A stretch of DNA of 64,000 nt from Aselliscus stoliczkanus (lineage: Eukaryota > Chordata > Mammalia > Chiroptera > Hipposideridae). Location: positions 34,162,352-34,226,351 of the forward strand of contig CM066728.1 of NCBI GenBank assembly GCA_033961575.1, written 5' to 3'. Shown piece by piece: positions 14,993-24,074 of this stretch. Position 1 is the stretch's first letter. Every line of letters starts with the position of its first letter. Below the pieces are notes generated by a model that saw nothing but the letters and a program-made list of their open reading frames with translations, did no database searches and was not told the origin of the DNA. Position numbers and translations under genes: made by a program.

Positions 14993-17900
14993 TTACTCAA
15001 GAGTGAACAGAAAAACACATAAGTCAGGTACAAATTCTCAAATAAATGAAAAGAAAGGATTTAAGGAGTATATCCAAAGTGATTTAGTTCTTTATATATG
15101 TGAAAAGGAAAAATGCATTAGAAAATCACAAGGACCTCTAGACAAACATTGTACTAAGTTTGCTCGAAGATAAAAACAGGAGGCAAAGAGCTAGGAAATT
15201 TCATAAGAGGTATTGTGGAGCACTAGGTATTGGTATTAGGCACTGGTTAAGTAGGCAGGGTTGCCTTGCTTCCCTTAGAATCTCTTTCCATTTTCCTCTG
15301 TCTCTTCAATGTTTCCTCATTCCCCTCTTTTGTCCTGATAGCTTCTGTGCTCTCCCCTTCCTCATGTTTCTCCATTCAGGACCATCCCTTAAATGATCAC
15401 ACTACTGAAGAGAAGCAGAGGTAGTCCATTCTAATAAACTGCTTTTCTAAGAGTAATTCCTAATTGTCATTTCTAACTCAATTGTTCAGAATTCAAAATC
15501 ACATTTAACCACAGAAATGAGTTGCAGAACTGTGCATTTATAACAGATGTTTCCTAGTGCAAACCCACAACCTCTTATCTGCAACATTTAAACTCAAACA
15601 GATCTGAATGATTTGTATAAATTTGCAGCAATTTCAACTGGCAGCAAAGACAGATTAAATTGACATGAGACTATTTCTAGTCTTTATCTTAGTGTGAATA
15701 TTCATATTTCCAGTAGAAATATTAATGCAATTAAAGGTGATGCCTATATCTTATTATGGATATTACATAATATATTGCAAATATACCCTAATAACTTTCT
15801 AAATCTCAAAACATATTTGGGCCAGGATTATAACCCTGTACTCTATTTTTAAATGCAGTACTTTTCCTATCCAAAGGACTATAACATGGGCATGCTCAGG
15901 AGCCTAACCACTGTTCCAGCACTGGCCTCAGTGACATTCAAAATGCACATTCATTCTGTCAGGAATGTATTGCTGTCACCATTCATATGTAAGACATTCC
16001 CACATCAGTTATTTTCATTTAGAATGTCCTTCTATTTATTTATTAATATGTTTGCTTAATAAAGTACTGTTTTCCTTCCTCTTAATATAAAAACTGGTAA
16101 GCTGAAATTTTATCTTTTACCCCCCTTCTCAGTGATTCTCAATGAGGGGTAATTTTGCTCCCCAGGGAACATTTTGGCAGTGTCTAGAGGCATTTTTGGT
16201 TGTCACAACTGGGGGTGAAGATGTTACTGGCATTTATAGGGGTAAAGGCTAGGTCTGCTAACCATTCCACAGTGCACAAAGCAGCCCTCCACAATACTTA
16301 TCCAGTCCAAATGTCAAGAGCATCTATGCTGAGAAACCCTGCTATATGTCAATCCTACCATCTTTTGTCCCAAAACGAAGGAGTTCCACAGAATTTTAGA
16401 GTTCTTCCATTTGGATGGCTCATATTACTTTCCCCACTATAGATCGGTGACTCTCAAAAAATATACACTGTTTCCTCCTGTTCCATTTTACTAAATCATT
16501 TCTAATCATCAGATTCTTGAGTTGGTAAGAAAGAAAACAATGAACACGTGTTCTAAAGCTTATCATTACAGTACAGTAACATTAACAGAAAGACGTTCTG
16601 TAAATAATTATATTTATTATCTTTAGTTCATTCTTTAAAAAAAGATTGATTTAGTTTCTATGAAAAAAGAAAACATTTATCTCAAGCAAGCAACTTCTAC
16701 TTTTCAGCGATTTTTTCTTACATCTTAAAATTTACTTTTTTTTTTTTTTTTGCCCCTGGGGGGAAAAGGAAAAAGCTGAGTTTGGTACAGACATGAATCA
16801 GTGTATCTATACACAATATCATTAAGGCTGTAAATCTAAAACAGTAATAATTATTTAAATGTAATCCAAAACATTTCCTTTTTTTGGTAAGTAACTTTTT
16901 AACAAATAAAAAAAGCTATCAGCTTACCCTTTACTTTTAGAAACCAAACCAAGAGACTGACTTAATCGATGAATAAAGGCTCTTTCAGTGCTGGTCAAAG
17001 AAGAAGGAAATTCCATTTCTACAAGGAAAAAAAACACAAAGTACCATTTGGGGATAGGCAATTTTCTGTGAAGGTGCTTCCATATGCATACTTAGATATA
17101 AAATGTGGGGGGAAAATCATATAAGCATATAATAAAATTTATTATCATATTTAATGTAAAAAGCAGATAGTAATTTAATAACAACTGAACGTCTACTAGA
17201 GTTATATTAATAAAAACTAAACCTTGGGCCAGCCGAGTGGTGCGGTGGTTAAGCGCTGGCTTGGGACGCCAGCAGCCCCGCTTCGGTCCCACATATGAGG
17301 GCCAGTGACCCTGTCCTCAAAAAAAAAAAAAAAAAAAAAAAATTAAACCTAAATGTGATAAAGAACTCGAATGTTCACCAAAGATTACTCTTATTTGTGC
17401 TGGAATATTGAGTGGATGTGATGACTAATGAACATATTTTACTATTTGGATTTAGTTCTTACTTGCTTAACGAACAAAATGTTTATTTCCTTCCAGAGTG
17501 AGATATGCTCCAGCACTATGCAAGTTCCACATCAAACACCATTGCCTTTACCTTCAGAACTGTCCAGACGTCACATTTCACTCTCTTTAGACTACATGTG
17601 TTGTTACATATTTCTGAGGCTGCACCTTTGTTTCAAGATCCGGATCCCCAGGTCATTCCCAGTTTGGGCCTGCAAGCTTCCAGAGCTGGGTGTCCCCCAC
17701 TCAGGGATCCCTGCTCCTCACTGTGTGACCCAGGACACGCAGCTTTCTAACCTTAAGGGGCTTGCAAGGCGTTTCATACACCGAAACCATTTATATATGG
17801 TTTATTTATATTTTTTTTAATTAGTTTCAGGTGTACAACAAACTGCAATAGTTATCCTTTTTACCCCTCAAAGTGACAACCCCCCTCCCCAGTTCGCCAC

Positions 17901-18729
17901 CCCACTCCTCCCCCGTATCATACATATCCGCTACAATTCCTTGGACTCCCTTCCACAGTATACTCCACATCCCGTGACTATCTATATATTCAATTCCAGT
18001 TGGCATACAATATTATACAACCTCAGCTTCAGGTGTACAGTGCAGTGGTCAAGCCTCTACTCCATCCATGAAGTGGTCTCCCTAACAAGACATGTGTTTT
18101 AAAGTACTTAGCGTGATGCTTCCAGGAGGTAATCAAGCCCTGCATATTGCCAGTGCCTTGTCTTATCTGATTTCCTGGAGCGCTTCTACGCTGTCGCTTA
18201 AACATGACTCAGTGAACTTCCTTAAAGTAAAAAAATAAATAAAAATAGTAGGGGGTCATCAATCAACACTGTGGCTTTGCAGAGAAGCGCTGCCCCGGGG
18301 AAAGAAACGCCTCCTGCCAGGCAGCGCCCTGACTTTGTCGCCTTCCGGAGCCGCGCGAGTGGCCCGCAGCCCTGCCGCCGCGCGGGTCTCCACATCCCCC
18401 AGGAGGGCTCCCCACCGCGGCCCGGGGCCCGACCGAGGCCGGCTCCGGTGGGCTCCGGTGGGCCCGGGCGCGGCCAGGTCTCCCCACTCCTCGGGGTCGA
18501 GGTTTGCAGAGCTGGGGCAGCCGGCGGGCTCCCCGGCAGGAACCTCACCTCTCTGGTCCCCATAGCGGAAGCGCTCCAACGCGATATTGACTGCGATCTT
18601 CACCTCCTCGTCTATACGAATGTCCTTCAGCCCCTTAGCCCGGCCGCCGCCCCCACGGCCGCACGGAGCAGGGCCGCCGGCGGCGCCAAGAGCGGGCGGC
18701 CGCGGGGAGACGCTGCTCGGCCGGGACAT
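497..18729 (-). CDS. YTHDC2: YTHDC2, coding exons 1-7 (5' part of gene, span including introns)
   Basis: Encodes the N-terminal 365 residues of the YTH-domain 3'-5' RNA helicase, known as a cytoplasmic m6A reader that works with MEIOC and XRN1 and is needed for meiosis. Seven exons on the minus strand join at GT-AG sites into one open frame: 18729-18549, 17018-16928, 9609-9413, 8080-7881, 2557-2391, 1628-1526 and 653-497. Visible in order: Gly/Pro/Ala-rich N terminus (residues 1-33), R3H domain with R73-x3-H77, Walker A GETGSGKT (214-221), motif Ia TQPRRLAA (from 244), TNGVLLR (290-296), DEVH box (314-317) and SSAALD motif III (345-350). The human protein is about 1,430 residues, so the second RecA half, ankyrin, HA2/OB and YTH domains lie left of position 1. 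No frameshift or stop was found. It is divergent from MCC, 23 kb away. Identification is from recognised family sequence, not a search. Confidence 0.95.
1526..1628 (-). CDS. YTHDC2: YTHDC2 coding exon 6
   Basis: 103 bases, residues 279-313. The acceptor is an A/T-rich run ending AAAG, and the donor is ATTGTG|GTAAGAG. It encodes [20 protein letters not shown] followed by [18 protein letters not shown] corresponds to helicase motif Ib. No methionine-started ORF covers it; the exon was read from its splice sites and matches the family exactly where the DEVH box of exon 7 follows. Confidence 0.93.
2047..2215 (-). repeat. MIR SINE, reverse orientation
   Basis: Contains ATTGAGCGCTTACTAT at the left and GAAAACTGAGGCTCAAAGAG further right. 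These are the reverse complements of the MIR 3' end and core. It lies in YTHDC2 intron 5/6 flanking DNA and is strongly diverged. Confidence 0.7.
2391..2557 (-). CDS. YTHDC2: YTHDC2 coding exon 5 (motif Ia)
   Basis: 167 bases, residues 224-278 plus two bases. The acceptor is TTTCAG|ATTCCTCAG and the donor AAAGCAG|GTAAAG. It encodes [10 protein letters not shown], then [16 protein letters not shown] (motif Ia) and [13 protein letters not shown], typical of DEAH-box RNA helicases. It is separated from exon 4 by a 5.3-kb intron holding LINE-1, a tRNA-SINE and a mariner remnant. Confidence 0.95.
2748..2875 (+). repeat. short tRNA-derived SINE (class A)
   Basis: About 95 bp with a tRNA-like head: GGTTAAGCGCTGG acts as A-box region and GGTTCGGTCCC as B box, followed by CAGTGACACTGCCCTC and an AAACAAAC tail. 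A 7-bp duplication GATTTTG flanks it (2741-2747 and 2876-2882). The same head recurs at 5959, 14279, 17226, 30251 (minus) and 49662. Confidence 0.85.
2995..3770. repeat. old LINE-1 fragments
   Basis: 2995-3175 resembles plus-strand L1 ORF2 (AATAACAATCAAAATTCC context). 3190-3770 resembles L1 3'-end sequence in the opposite orientation. Both are degraded and non-coding. The region lies in YTHDC2 intron 4. Confidence 0.5.
3880..4427 (+). repeat. LINE-1 (L1M-like) ORF2/3' fragment
   Basis: A-rich strand with the diverged L1 ORF2 3' pattern (for example AGAAATAGACCCAGGTACTA). It is split by the SINE at 4428 and continues to about 5200. Confidence 0.6.
4428..4796 (+). repeat. multimeric tRNA-derived SINE (class C), 5' truncated
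   Basis: Contains two tRNA-like units (GGTTCGACTCCCACATGGGA and TGGTTCGACTCCCGG) and the tail CCCCAATTCCCCAATAAAATC. CCAAAAT occurs on both sides (4421-4427 and 4802-4808), a probable target-site duplication. Inserted in LINE-1. Confidence 0.8.
5205..5375 (+). repeat. MIR SINE
   Basis: CCTCATCTGTAAAAAGAGAT, then TTATTGAGAGGTTTAAATGA and GTTGAGCACATAA follow the MIR core-to-3' order, strongly diverged. Confidence 0.7.
5385..5715 (+). repeat. LINE-1 (L1M-like) 3' end with (CA)n
   Basis: Old L1 3' sequence containing a (AC)15 tract at 5574-5603, probably grown within the element. Confidence 0.5.
5959..6072 (+). repeat. tRNA-derived SINE (class A), complete
   Basis: Complete copy with head, B box GGTTCGGGTCCC and a poly(A) tail of more than 20 bases. 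The perfect 13-bp target-site duplication AATATTTATTCCT (5946-5958 and 6073-6085) defines the boundaries and indicates a fairly recent insertion. Confidence 0.93.
6812..7388 (+). mobile_element. internally deleted mariner-like transposon
   Basis: TIRs pair CTGACAATTAAGTT near the left end with its complement AACTTAATTGTCAG at the right. TA dinucleotides flank (6810-6811, 7389-7390). Between them lies only the C-terminal half of a mariner transposase: 6856-7065 is open and encodes [19 protein letters not shown], followed after a stop and frame change by [13 protein letters not shown], which carries the last catalytic Asp. The second catalytic Asp (HHDN in relatives) is replaced (HHNK), so it is dead. 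Located in YTHDC2 intron 4. Confidence 0.85.
7470..7650 (-). repeat. MIR SINE, reverse orientation
   Basis: TATTACAAATGAGAACTCTG and the downstream AACTGGAATTTGAACTGACTG match the reverse MIR layout. Diverged. Confidence 0.6.
7881..8080 (-). CDS. YTHDC2: YTHDC2 coding exon 4 (Walker A)
   Basis: 200 bases, residues 157-223. It starts AAAATCGGGAAATGAAC after a TTCAAAG acceptor and ends CACAG before GTTTGTTT. It contains the DEAH-helicase entry segment [20 protein letters not shown] and the complete ATP-binding P-loop [10 protein letters not shown] (residues 214-223). Lysine 220 and threonine 221 of the P-loop are present, so nucleotide binding should be intact. The intron after Q223 splits the usual GKTTQ-IPQF motif. 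Confidence 0.95.
8677..8698 (+). repeat. (GT)n microsatellite
   Basis: Eleven uninterrupted GT units in YTHDC2 intron 3. Confidence 0.9.
8985..9212 (+). repeat. MIR SINE, near full length
   Basis: AATCAAATCCCAGCTCTA, then CAGTTTCTTCACCTGTGAAA and TAAGTGCTCAATAAATGATA, in correct MIR order. Located in YTHDC2 intron 3. Confidence 0.85.
9413..9609 (-). CDS. YTHDC2: YTHDC2 coding exon 3
   Basis: 197 bases, residues 91-156 plus one base. The acceptor is TTCAG|AAAGGG and the donor GAAGCTG|GTATG. It encodes the rest of the R3H domain ([19 protein letters not shown]) and the linker [20 protein letters not shown] that precedes the helicase core. Intron 2 upstream is the longest in the window (7.3 kb). 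Confidence 0.94.
10350..10560 (+). repeat. MIR SINE
   Basis: TTTGAATCCCAGCTGTGGGA through AAGCACTGAATAAATGGAAG follows the MIR order. Located in YTHDC2 intron 2. Confidence 0.75.
11505..11961 (+). repeat. long composite SINE (class B), full length
   Basis: The class A tRNA-like head is followed by a GC-rich body and the tail TTCCCCAATAAAAATCTTT plus A-rich. The 16-bp AATAATAATAATACAG target-site duplication lies at 11489-11504 and at 11962-11977. The tail carries AATAAA followed by TCTTT, the hallmark of T+ class SINEs (polyadenylation signal plus pol III terminator). Related copies are at 25750 (minus), 52412 and 54238 (minus). Confidence 0.88.
12016..12143. mobile_element. palindromic Tc1/mariner-type MITE
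   Basis: 128 bp between TA dinucleotides (12014-12015, 12144-12145). The termini are inverted repeats: GGGTGCCAAAAAAATTGTAT at the left pairs with ATTTTTTTGGCACCC at the right. No coding capacity. Confidence 0.82.
12664..12790 (-). repeat. tRNA-derived SINE (class C) head, reverse
   Basis: The reverse complement reads CAGGGCCGGCTGAGTGAATC, then GGTTAAGAGCTCGC. The flanks share TAATTTTT, a possible duplication. It ends before the second tRNA-like unit. Confidence 0.75.
13440..13690 (+). repeat. MIR SINE, near full length
   Basis: GGCTCTGCCACTCGCTAGCT, then GTGATCTTGAAA and GTGAGAATTAAATGATAAT, strong MIR core and 3' matches. Located in YTHDC2 intron 2. Confidence 0.88.
14279..14372 (+). repeat. 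tRNA-derived SINE (class A), 5' truncated
   Basis: Lacks the first ~16 bp of the head. Poly(A) tail, and AAAAAAGATCAATTG is repeated on both sides. Confidence 0.88.
14490..14610 (+). repeat. LINE-1 3' end
   Basis: ATAGATGATGTATTACAGAA through CCAATAAATTTTAATTAAAA is nearly the same as the L1 3' end at 56200-56290. Confidence 0.8.
14957..14990. repeat. (AT)n microsatellite
   Basis: Seventeen AT units in YTHDC2 intron 2. Confidence 0.9.
14991..16129. other. YTHDC2 intron 2, unique sequence
   Basis: No exon, RNA gene or clear repeat was recognised. The short open stretches lack splice context or family similarity. Confidence 0.5.
16130..16341 (+). mobile_element. hAT-Charlie type non-autonomous DNA transposon
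   Basis: Starts CAGTGATTCTCAATGAGGGG and ends GAGAAACCCTG. The interior TTTGGTTGTCACAACTGGGG matches a common eutherian hAT MITE. No 8-bp duplication remains. Confidence 0.75.
16928..17018 (-). CDS. YTHDC2: YTHDC2 coding exon 2 (R3H domain, first half)
   Basis: 91 bases encoding residues 61-90. The acceptor TTGTAG|AAATGG and donor AAAGG|GTAAGC are both canonical, and phase 1 in / phase 2 out agrees with exons 1 and 3. The peptide contains [14 protein letters not shown] with the defining R-x3-H pair of the R3H single-stranded nucleic-acid binding domain (R73, H77). It is too short for most ORF-length cutoffs and was located by translating between splice sites. Confidence 0.93.
17226..17340 (+). 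repeat. tRNA-derived SINE (class A)
   Basis: Head GGGCCAGCCGAGTGGTGCGG, B box with one change, and a long poly(A). The flanks share TAAACCT. Located in YTHDC2 intron 1. Confidence 0.88.
17812..18065 (-). repeat. LINE-1 3' UTR fragment, reverse
   Basis: T-rich start, then TTAGTTTCAGGTGTACAACA, typical of reversed laurasiatherian L1 3' sequence. Located in YTHDC2 intron 1. Confidence 0.7.
18549..18729 (-). CDS. YTHDC2: YTHDC2 coding exon 1
   Basis: Codons 1-60 plus one base. The start ATG (18729-18727) has G at -3 and opens [12 protein letters not shown], the family N terminus. A Gly/Pro/Ala-rich stretch follows, then the conserved [20 protein letters not shown] segment. The donor reads AGAG|GTGAGG at 18548. 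The exon sits inside the CpG island. The family's N-terminal glycine run varies in length, and here it is interrupted by Ala, Pro and Arg. The 5' UTR extent and transcription start cannot be fixed from sequence. Confidence 0.95.
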
Positions 18730-18961
18730 GGCTCTGAAGCAGGGGTCGCCGCGCGGAGGGGCGGCCAGGCCTGCTGGCTGACGGGCAAGGGCAGGGACAG
18801 TACGTCTCAGGGGCCACGGCCGGGACCGGACGTCTCCACAGACGGCCTGGACTGGACCGGAGTCGCCAAAAAGCGTCCCGTTGTTTTTTTTTTTTACCAC
18901 AACAGCCGCGAAGCCTTCCCCCGCACTAAATCCCCGGGCGCGGCGGAAAGAGCGAGCGTGA

Positions 18962-18969
18962 TGACGTCA
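18962..18969. promoter_or_regulatory. consensus CRE (CREB/CREM/ATF site)
   Basis: Perfect palindromic TGACGTCA within the CpG island, 233 bp upstream of the YTHDC2 start codon. CREM/CREB sites are common in testis-active promoters and YTHDC2 is a meiotic gene. Use in vivo is inference. Confidence 0.6.
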
Positions 18970-19286
18970 GCAGGGCCGCCTGCGCTCGTGACCTCGGCGC
19001 GTTGGCCGCCGGTCACCTCCCGGCGGCTGCACTTCGCTAGAAAGCTCCTTATCCAACTGCTCCTGCGGGTCTCCTCCCGTCCCCAGCCACGCACCCGCAC
19101 CAAGGGGCTCGCGTTCATACGTTTATCCAGCCACTCATTACTGTGTTCAACCCTTCATTAATTCATTCAGTAAGTACGGGTTGGCTCCTACTGCGGGCAC
19201 TAAGCTGTATGCTCTAGGTATATCACACTGGGGACCCAAACAGACATGGTTCCTAACCCCTTGGAGTTCACATTCTAGTGGGGGTA

Positions 19287-19481
19287 GAGTTGCCAGATTT
19301 AGCAAATAAAAACACAAGACGTCCAATTGATTTGAATTTCAGATCATGAATGATTTTTTTTTTATTTTTTTATTTTTAGCAAATATATGTCCCATGCACT
19401 ATTTTGGAACACATACAGTACAACATTATTCGTTACCGGAAATGCAAATTTAACTGAGAGTCTATTTTATCTGGCAATCCT
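19287..19481. mobile_element. palindromic MITE-like element
   Basis: The left arm GTTGCCAGATTTAGCAAATA and the right arm ending TTTTATCTGGCAATCC are diverged inverted repeats spanning about 195 bp, the layout of an ancient mammalian palindromic DNA-transposon MITE. Just downstream of the CpG island. Confidence 0.6.
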
Positions 19482-19599
19482 AAATTGGAAGGACAAACAA
19501 CAAATAAATGATGAAGTGACAACTATAAGTGCTATATGAGATGGTGGGATAGGAAGGTGGAACCCTTCTATTTGGGTGGTAAAGGAAGATGATGAGAAT

Positions 19600-20140
19600 T
19601 TTCACTTACTTGTACACAATTCCAGTAACAAAAACCTAATCCCAGCCACCCTAACTGCTTCCACTCTGGTTTTCCTAGGATCCATTCTCCAGACAGTAAC
19701 CAGAGTGATCTTTTTAAAAATATAAGTCAGGTAGAATGATATTCCTCTACATATAGCACTCCAATTGCTTTCCACCGCAACCATAAAAAAACGGTTAATT
19801 CCTTACTGCGACCCTCAAGACCCTCCTGGATCTGGCCTCTGCCTACCCCCATGAATCTCATCTCTCAGCACTCTCATCCTCACTTCCAGTGCTCAAATGC
19901 ACTAATTTCTGTATGTCCCTCGTACACATCAAGCTCATTACAGTCCGGGGAGCTTTCCAATTGCACAGTTTCCTCCTGCACAGGACAATGTTCCTCCCAG
20001 GGCTTCATACAAATATGGATGCCCTTTTCTCGTCAGCTAAGGCAGGATGCCATCCCTTCTCTGGACAGGCTCACCCACACCACTCTGTTCTCATTTACCA
20101 CTGTTTGAAATTATTTTTGTTTATGTATTATTTGCTTTTC
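19600..20140 (+). repeat. L2 LINE 3' region
   Basis: CCAGAGTGATCTTTTTAAAA, CTCCTGGATCTGGCCTCTGC and CACTCTGTTCTCATTTACCA follow the L2 3' consensus order. Confidence 0.8.
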
Positions 20141-20141
20141 C

Positions 20142-20187
20142 CATGAGCTCCTGAAGAACAGGAACATGAGCTCCTGAAGAACAGGAA
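20142..20187 (+). repeat. 23-bp tandem duplication
   Basis: A unit beginning CATGAGCTCCTGAAG is present twice, head to tail and without mismatch, at 20142-20164 and 20165-20187. It abuts the SINE insertion at 20193, whose target duplication overlaps the second unit. Confidence 0.95.
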
Positions 20188-20192
20188 CCTTG

Positions 20193-20594
20193 AGCCCGCC
20201 CCCTAGTGGCTCAGTCGGTTAAGAGTGCGAGCTCGGAACAACAGTGTGGCTGGTTCCATTCCCACATGGGTCCGTGAGCTGCACCTGAGCTGAGCTGCCA
20301 CTGCGCTGCCATTTGGCTCAGCTGGTGAGAGCATGTGTCCTAACAACAAGGCTGCCAGTTGGATCCCTGCATGGGATGGTGGGCTATACCCACCCGCAAC
20401 TAAGATTGAACACGGCACCTTGCGCTGAGTGGCCGCGAACTGCCGACGGCGGCCGAATGGCGACTGGACTCAGAGCTGAGCTAGCTGCGCCCTCCACAAT
20501 TAAGACTGAAGTACAACAACTTGGCTGTTCCCCTTCCCCAATTCCCCAACACTGTTCCCCTTCCCCAATTCCCCAATAAAATCTTTTTTTTTAA
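20193..20594 (+). repeat. multimeric tRNA-derived SINE (class C)
   Basis: Two tRNA-like units, a GC-rich body and the repeated CCCCAATTCCCCAA tail with AATAAAATCTTTT. The perfect 16-bp duplication AAGAACAGGAACCTTG lies at 20177-20192 and 20595-20610. Confidence 0.93.
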
Positions 20595-20904
20595 AAGAAC
20601 AGGAACCTTGTTTATCTTGTTCAATCAGCAGCTAGAGTTGCATAGACACGCAATAAATATTTATTGGTTGGCCTTATTTTAGAAGCTGAAATTAGGTTTG
20701 GTTGTCTCTAGACCCTCTAAAAGCCTTTTTCTGTTTCCTTGAGATCTTAATTTCTTCGATTGGCTACCAGAAAGAGTTCTGGATAAGCAGAAATAAGCCC
20801 TATATTCTGGTCCTTTCATGGTTACCAGTAAATTGTGTAAACATTACTACTACCTTGATCTCTATGTATCCTAATTTCCTTAGCTGTAAAATAATGCCTG
20901 CCAT

Positions 20905-21085
20905 TTATTAAGAGCCCAGAGGCACTGTCTGTTTTCCTAATCCTCATGAAATCATATAAAGTAGTTATATTACCTCATGGTATAAATGAGAAAACAGGCT
21001 GGATGAGATTAAAACTGGCCCAAGATCACCCTACTGGTAATTAATGAGGTAGGGATGAAAACCAGGCCCAGCTGATCATGAAGCC
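20905..21085 (-). repeat. MIR SINE, reverse
   Basis: AAATGAGAAAACAGGCTGGA and the downstream GGATGAAAACCAGGCCCAGC fit reversed MIR. Confidence 0.7.
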
Positions 21086-21689
21086 TAGCTTCATTACACC
21101 ACAAAACATAGATAGTAGATAATACCTGGATGCACCAAATACTATATTGTAACAAGACTGGAAACAGTTTACATAGGGTCAGCAGCCACATACTGCTTTC
21201 AGTCTCACTTCATAACTCTTAATTCCACCATTTATTCCTCCATGATTTATTAGCTTTCTATCTTGACTGCTTACTTTGCTTGTTGAGCATCAGGTTCCCA
21301 TCTGTAAATGGGTATATTTAATACTTATTTTATAGAATTGTTGGAAATATATAAGTATCAAGCATTGATTTAATGTTGTGCTTCTTCTTTCCTTCTTTTC
21401 TTTCTTTTTGGATAAATGCCTAAATGTTTGTATTCCTAACGCCTAATAAGGATATGGAACATGTTCGTTAAAATAGAAGAGAATACTTGCCTAAAGTTAC
21501 ATAGGAGGAAATTATAAGGTTAATCAGATTGTATATTATCGAATATTTTTGTATTCCCCTGGAAATTTCTGGGTGCTTAGGGTAAAACACTGAAATTCTA
21601 CCTTTTATAAGTGCTTCAGAGAAAAATTAAAATAGGGAATTATTTCAAGTTATCTTTATTGTCAGGTAAACCTAAAGTTTTAATCTTTG

Positions 21690-21870
21690 TTTTTACTACT
21701 TTGTAGTTGTGTGGCCTTGTGTAAGAATTTAAGCTCCCTATGCTTTAATTTCCCCATCTGTAAAATCTGTATGATCAAACACTTATGCCACAGTATTATG
21801 TGGATTAAATTAGATTAGATTACCTTTATGCAGATGAAATGCTTAGCACAATTACTGTTTCATCCTTAGC
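21690..21870 (+). repeat. MIR SINE
   Basis: TTGTGTGGCCTTGTGTAAG, TTTCCCCATCTGTAAAATCT and GATGAAATGCTTAGCACAAT in MIR order. Confidence 0.75.
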
Positions 21871-24074
21871 ATTCAGTACTAATTAGATGATTTTGACTTC
21901 AAGTAACAAGAAACCAAGCAAAAAGGGCCCAAAATAAGGACATTTATCATCTTATATAGCAAGAAGTCTAGGGGTAGCATGGTAGCAGGGTTGATTGCTT
22001 TAACATTGTACACCAATGCCCTCGCTCCTCCAGCATCTGCCTGGCTTACCACTCTGCCATCCCTTCAATGTTTGCCATTCTCCTCTTATTATGGATGCAG
22101 CTTCAAGTAAGCACATCATCACACAGCACCGGATAAAGGCAAGAAAGGTAAGTGTCCCTTGTCTGATGCCCCATTTTAAGAGGGAAAAACTTTCTCAGAA
22201 GTCTCAGAAATAGACATCCTTATGTAACATGGATAACTCATTAACCAGTAAAAAGGAATGGGATTACCATGAAAGGTCTGGTCTTTCCTAAAGCAGATGG
22301 TCACCTAGAACAGAGGGAACAAAACTGGAGTTCTTCTGGCAATAAAGGTAGGCAACCAAGGATATTATAGTAGTGAACAGTGATGTTCACCAAATATTTC
22401 TGTTATTCTTACTTCCTGGTATGTAACAGAATTGTACTTCCTGGCCCTCTTATAGTTGGGTGGGAGTATATGATTAGTTCTGACTAATGAGTAGTGAGTG
22501 GAAGTGATACATGTCACTGTCACGTTGACCTCACTTTTCATTGTAATTAGCTACAAATAACTAGCAAAACATGTATAAGAAAGAAAGTGAATTATTCTAA
22601 TCGATTTTAAAAACTACAAAAGAGCATGGCTGAGGAAAGCACAAGAAAATATCCAAGATACAGTTATGCTAAAAGGAGAGAGTAGAATATCCTAATTCCC
22701 AGAAGATACATTACAGACTTTATAAGGTATCAGAAAGTACACTACAGAAAACAATTGTCTTCTTCACTGAAGCAGAAAAGACCATACAACCCCCAAGTAC
22801 GTCTATATCAAATTTGAATTGGCAACTCAATATCAAAGGTAATTGTCACCCTATCCCATAATGGTAGTTAGTCACTTTCTTAGATAGCTGAACATGATAT
22901 CATAGAGTTACAAATAATTATCATTTGGAAACTAAAAACCAAAAAACCCAACCCAACGAACAGGCATACATACAAAAATACTCATATATTTATTTGCCTT
23001 AAAGACTGAAGTGAAAAAATATGTTCCAAATTGAAACTTTAAATCTAAATTTTCTTATTACATTTAACTTTTGGTGTTTTCCCATTGACTTTATTATTTA
23101 CACATTAAAATATCTCCTAATAAAATTGTGTTCAGCTCTGATTAGATAATATGATTTAATTGGAAGAAATCTAGCCACTTCTTTGTTTTTACAAGTCATT
23201 TAGTCCTCTAGATTAGTACTTCCCCAAGATTTTCACCTCCTGGCACACATAGAAAATAACAATATTTGCAGGGAACCCTGGGTATGGCAAGGAATGCTAG
23301 TGCTCATTAATTTTCATGTTTCTTCTTTCTGAGTACAATAATAGACTACATTTTTCCCATATTCCCTAACGTTTCTACCCTATTTTTGCCCTGAAATGAT
23401 GATGCCATATGGCTAAGTTCTGGCCAATGGAACGTGGACAGAAGTGATTTACATGACTGCTCCTGTGATTTGCCCTCTCCTCTAACCTGCAGCCAGATGT
23501 TGGGGGAATTAAAGAAAATAAGGAGAATAAGGAAAGACGGAAAGCCAGAATGAGATCTTTGCTGTTGGGTTGGAATTAGCAGTGTCTGTATGAAATCATG
23601 GCTTTTAATATATGTGTACAGCTGGATAGAAAAATAAAAATAAATGGGTATGTATGTACTTGTGAATATAAATACTGAAAGGACCTAGAAACAATGAAAC
23701 CCCAATATCATTCATCATACCTAGCACCCAGATCCTAGTTTCTAAATACCATTCTCCAACAAACCAGGACTCCCTAGAGAAAAGGCTAACTCAGATACTG
23801 GGACAGGACAAAAATAAGATGAACCTGAAATATTTTGATGTGTTTAAAAGTAAGGAATTGCTCAAAACAGGACACAAGTTTATCAAAACAACACAGGAGC
23901 CCATCTCAAGAAGCTCCTCCATGAGGGCTAATGCTGGCACAACTGGAGTAGTAAAATAATGATAGTATTGGTTTATAACTCATAGAATAAAATAAAACAT
24001 CCCTGAGCCAACAGATTTTAACAAATAATTAAATTAAAAAAATAAATGAGGGAAAAGACAGCTCTTTCTTGCAG
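21871..24074. other. intergenic, ancient repeat debris
   Basis: No gene found. 22,405-22,530 and 23,340-23,460 share a TTCTGRCYAATG...AGAAGTGAT pattern typical of an old mammalian interspersed repeat. The rest is unrecognised. Confidence 0.45.

Larger units (their letters stand above)
18270..19100. promoter_or_regulatory. YTHDC2: CpG island / YTHDC2 promoter region
   Basis: Abrupt rise in G+C and CpG density over exon 1, the start of intron 1 and about 370 bp upstream of the ATG, against AT-rich surroundings. No TATA box is evident, which fits a CpG-island promoter. The exact transcription start is not visible. Confidence 0.85.

Noticed and set aside
18271..19161. 296-codon plus-strand open frame antisense to YTHDC2 exon 1
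   Set aside because: High G+C suppresses stop codons. It is the antisense of a verified coding exon and continues through the promoter; no protein-family features.
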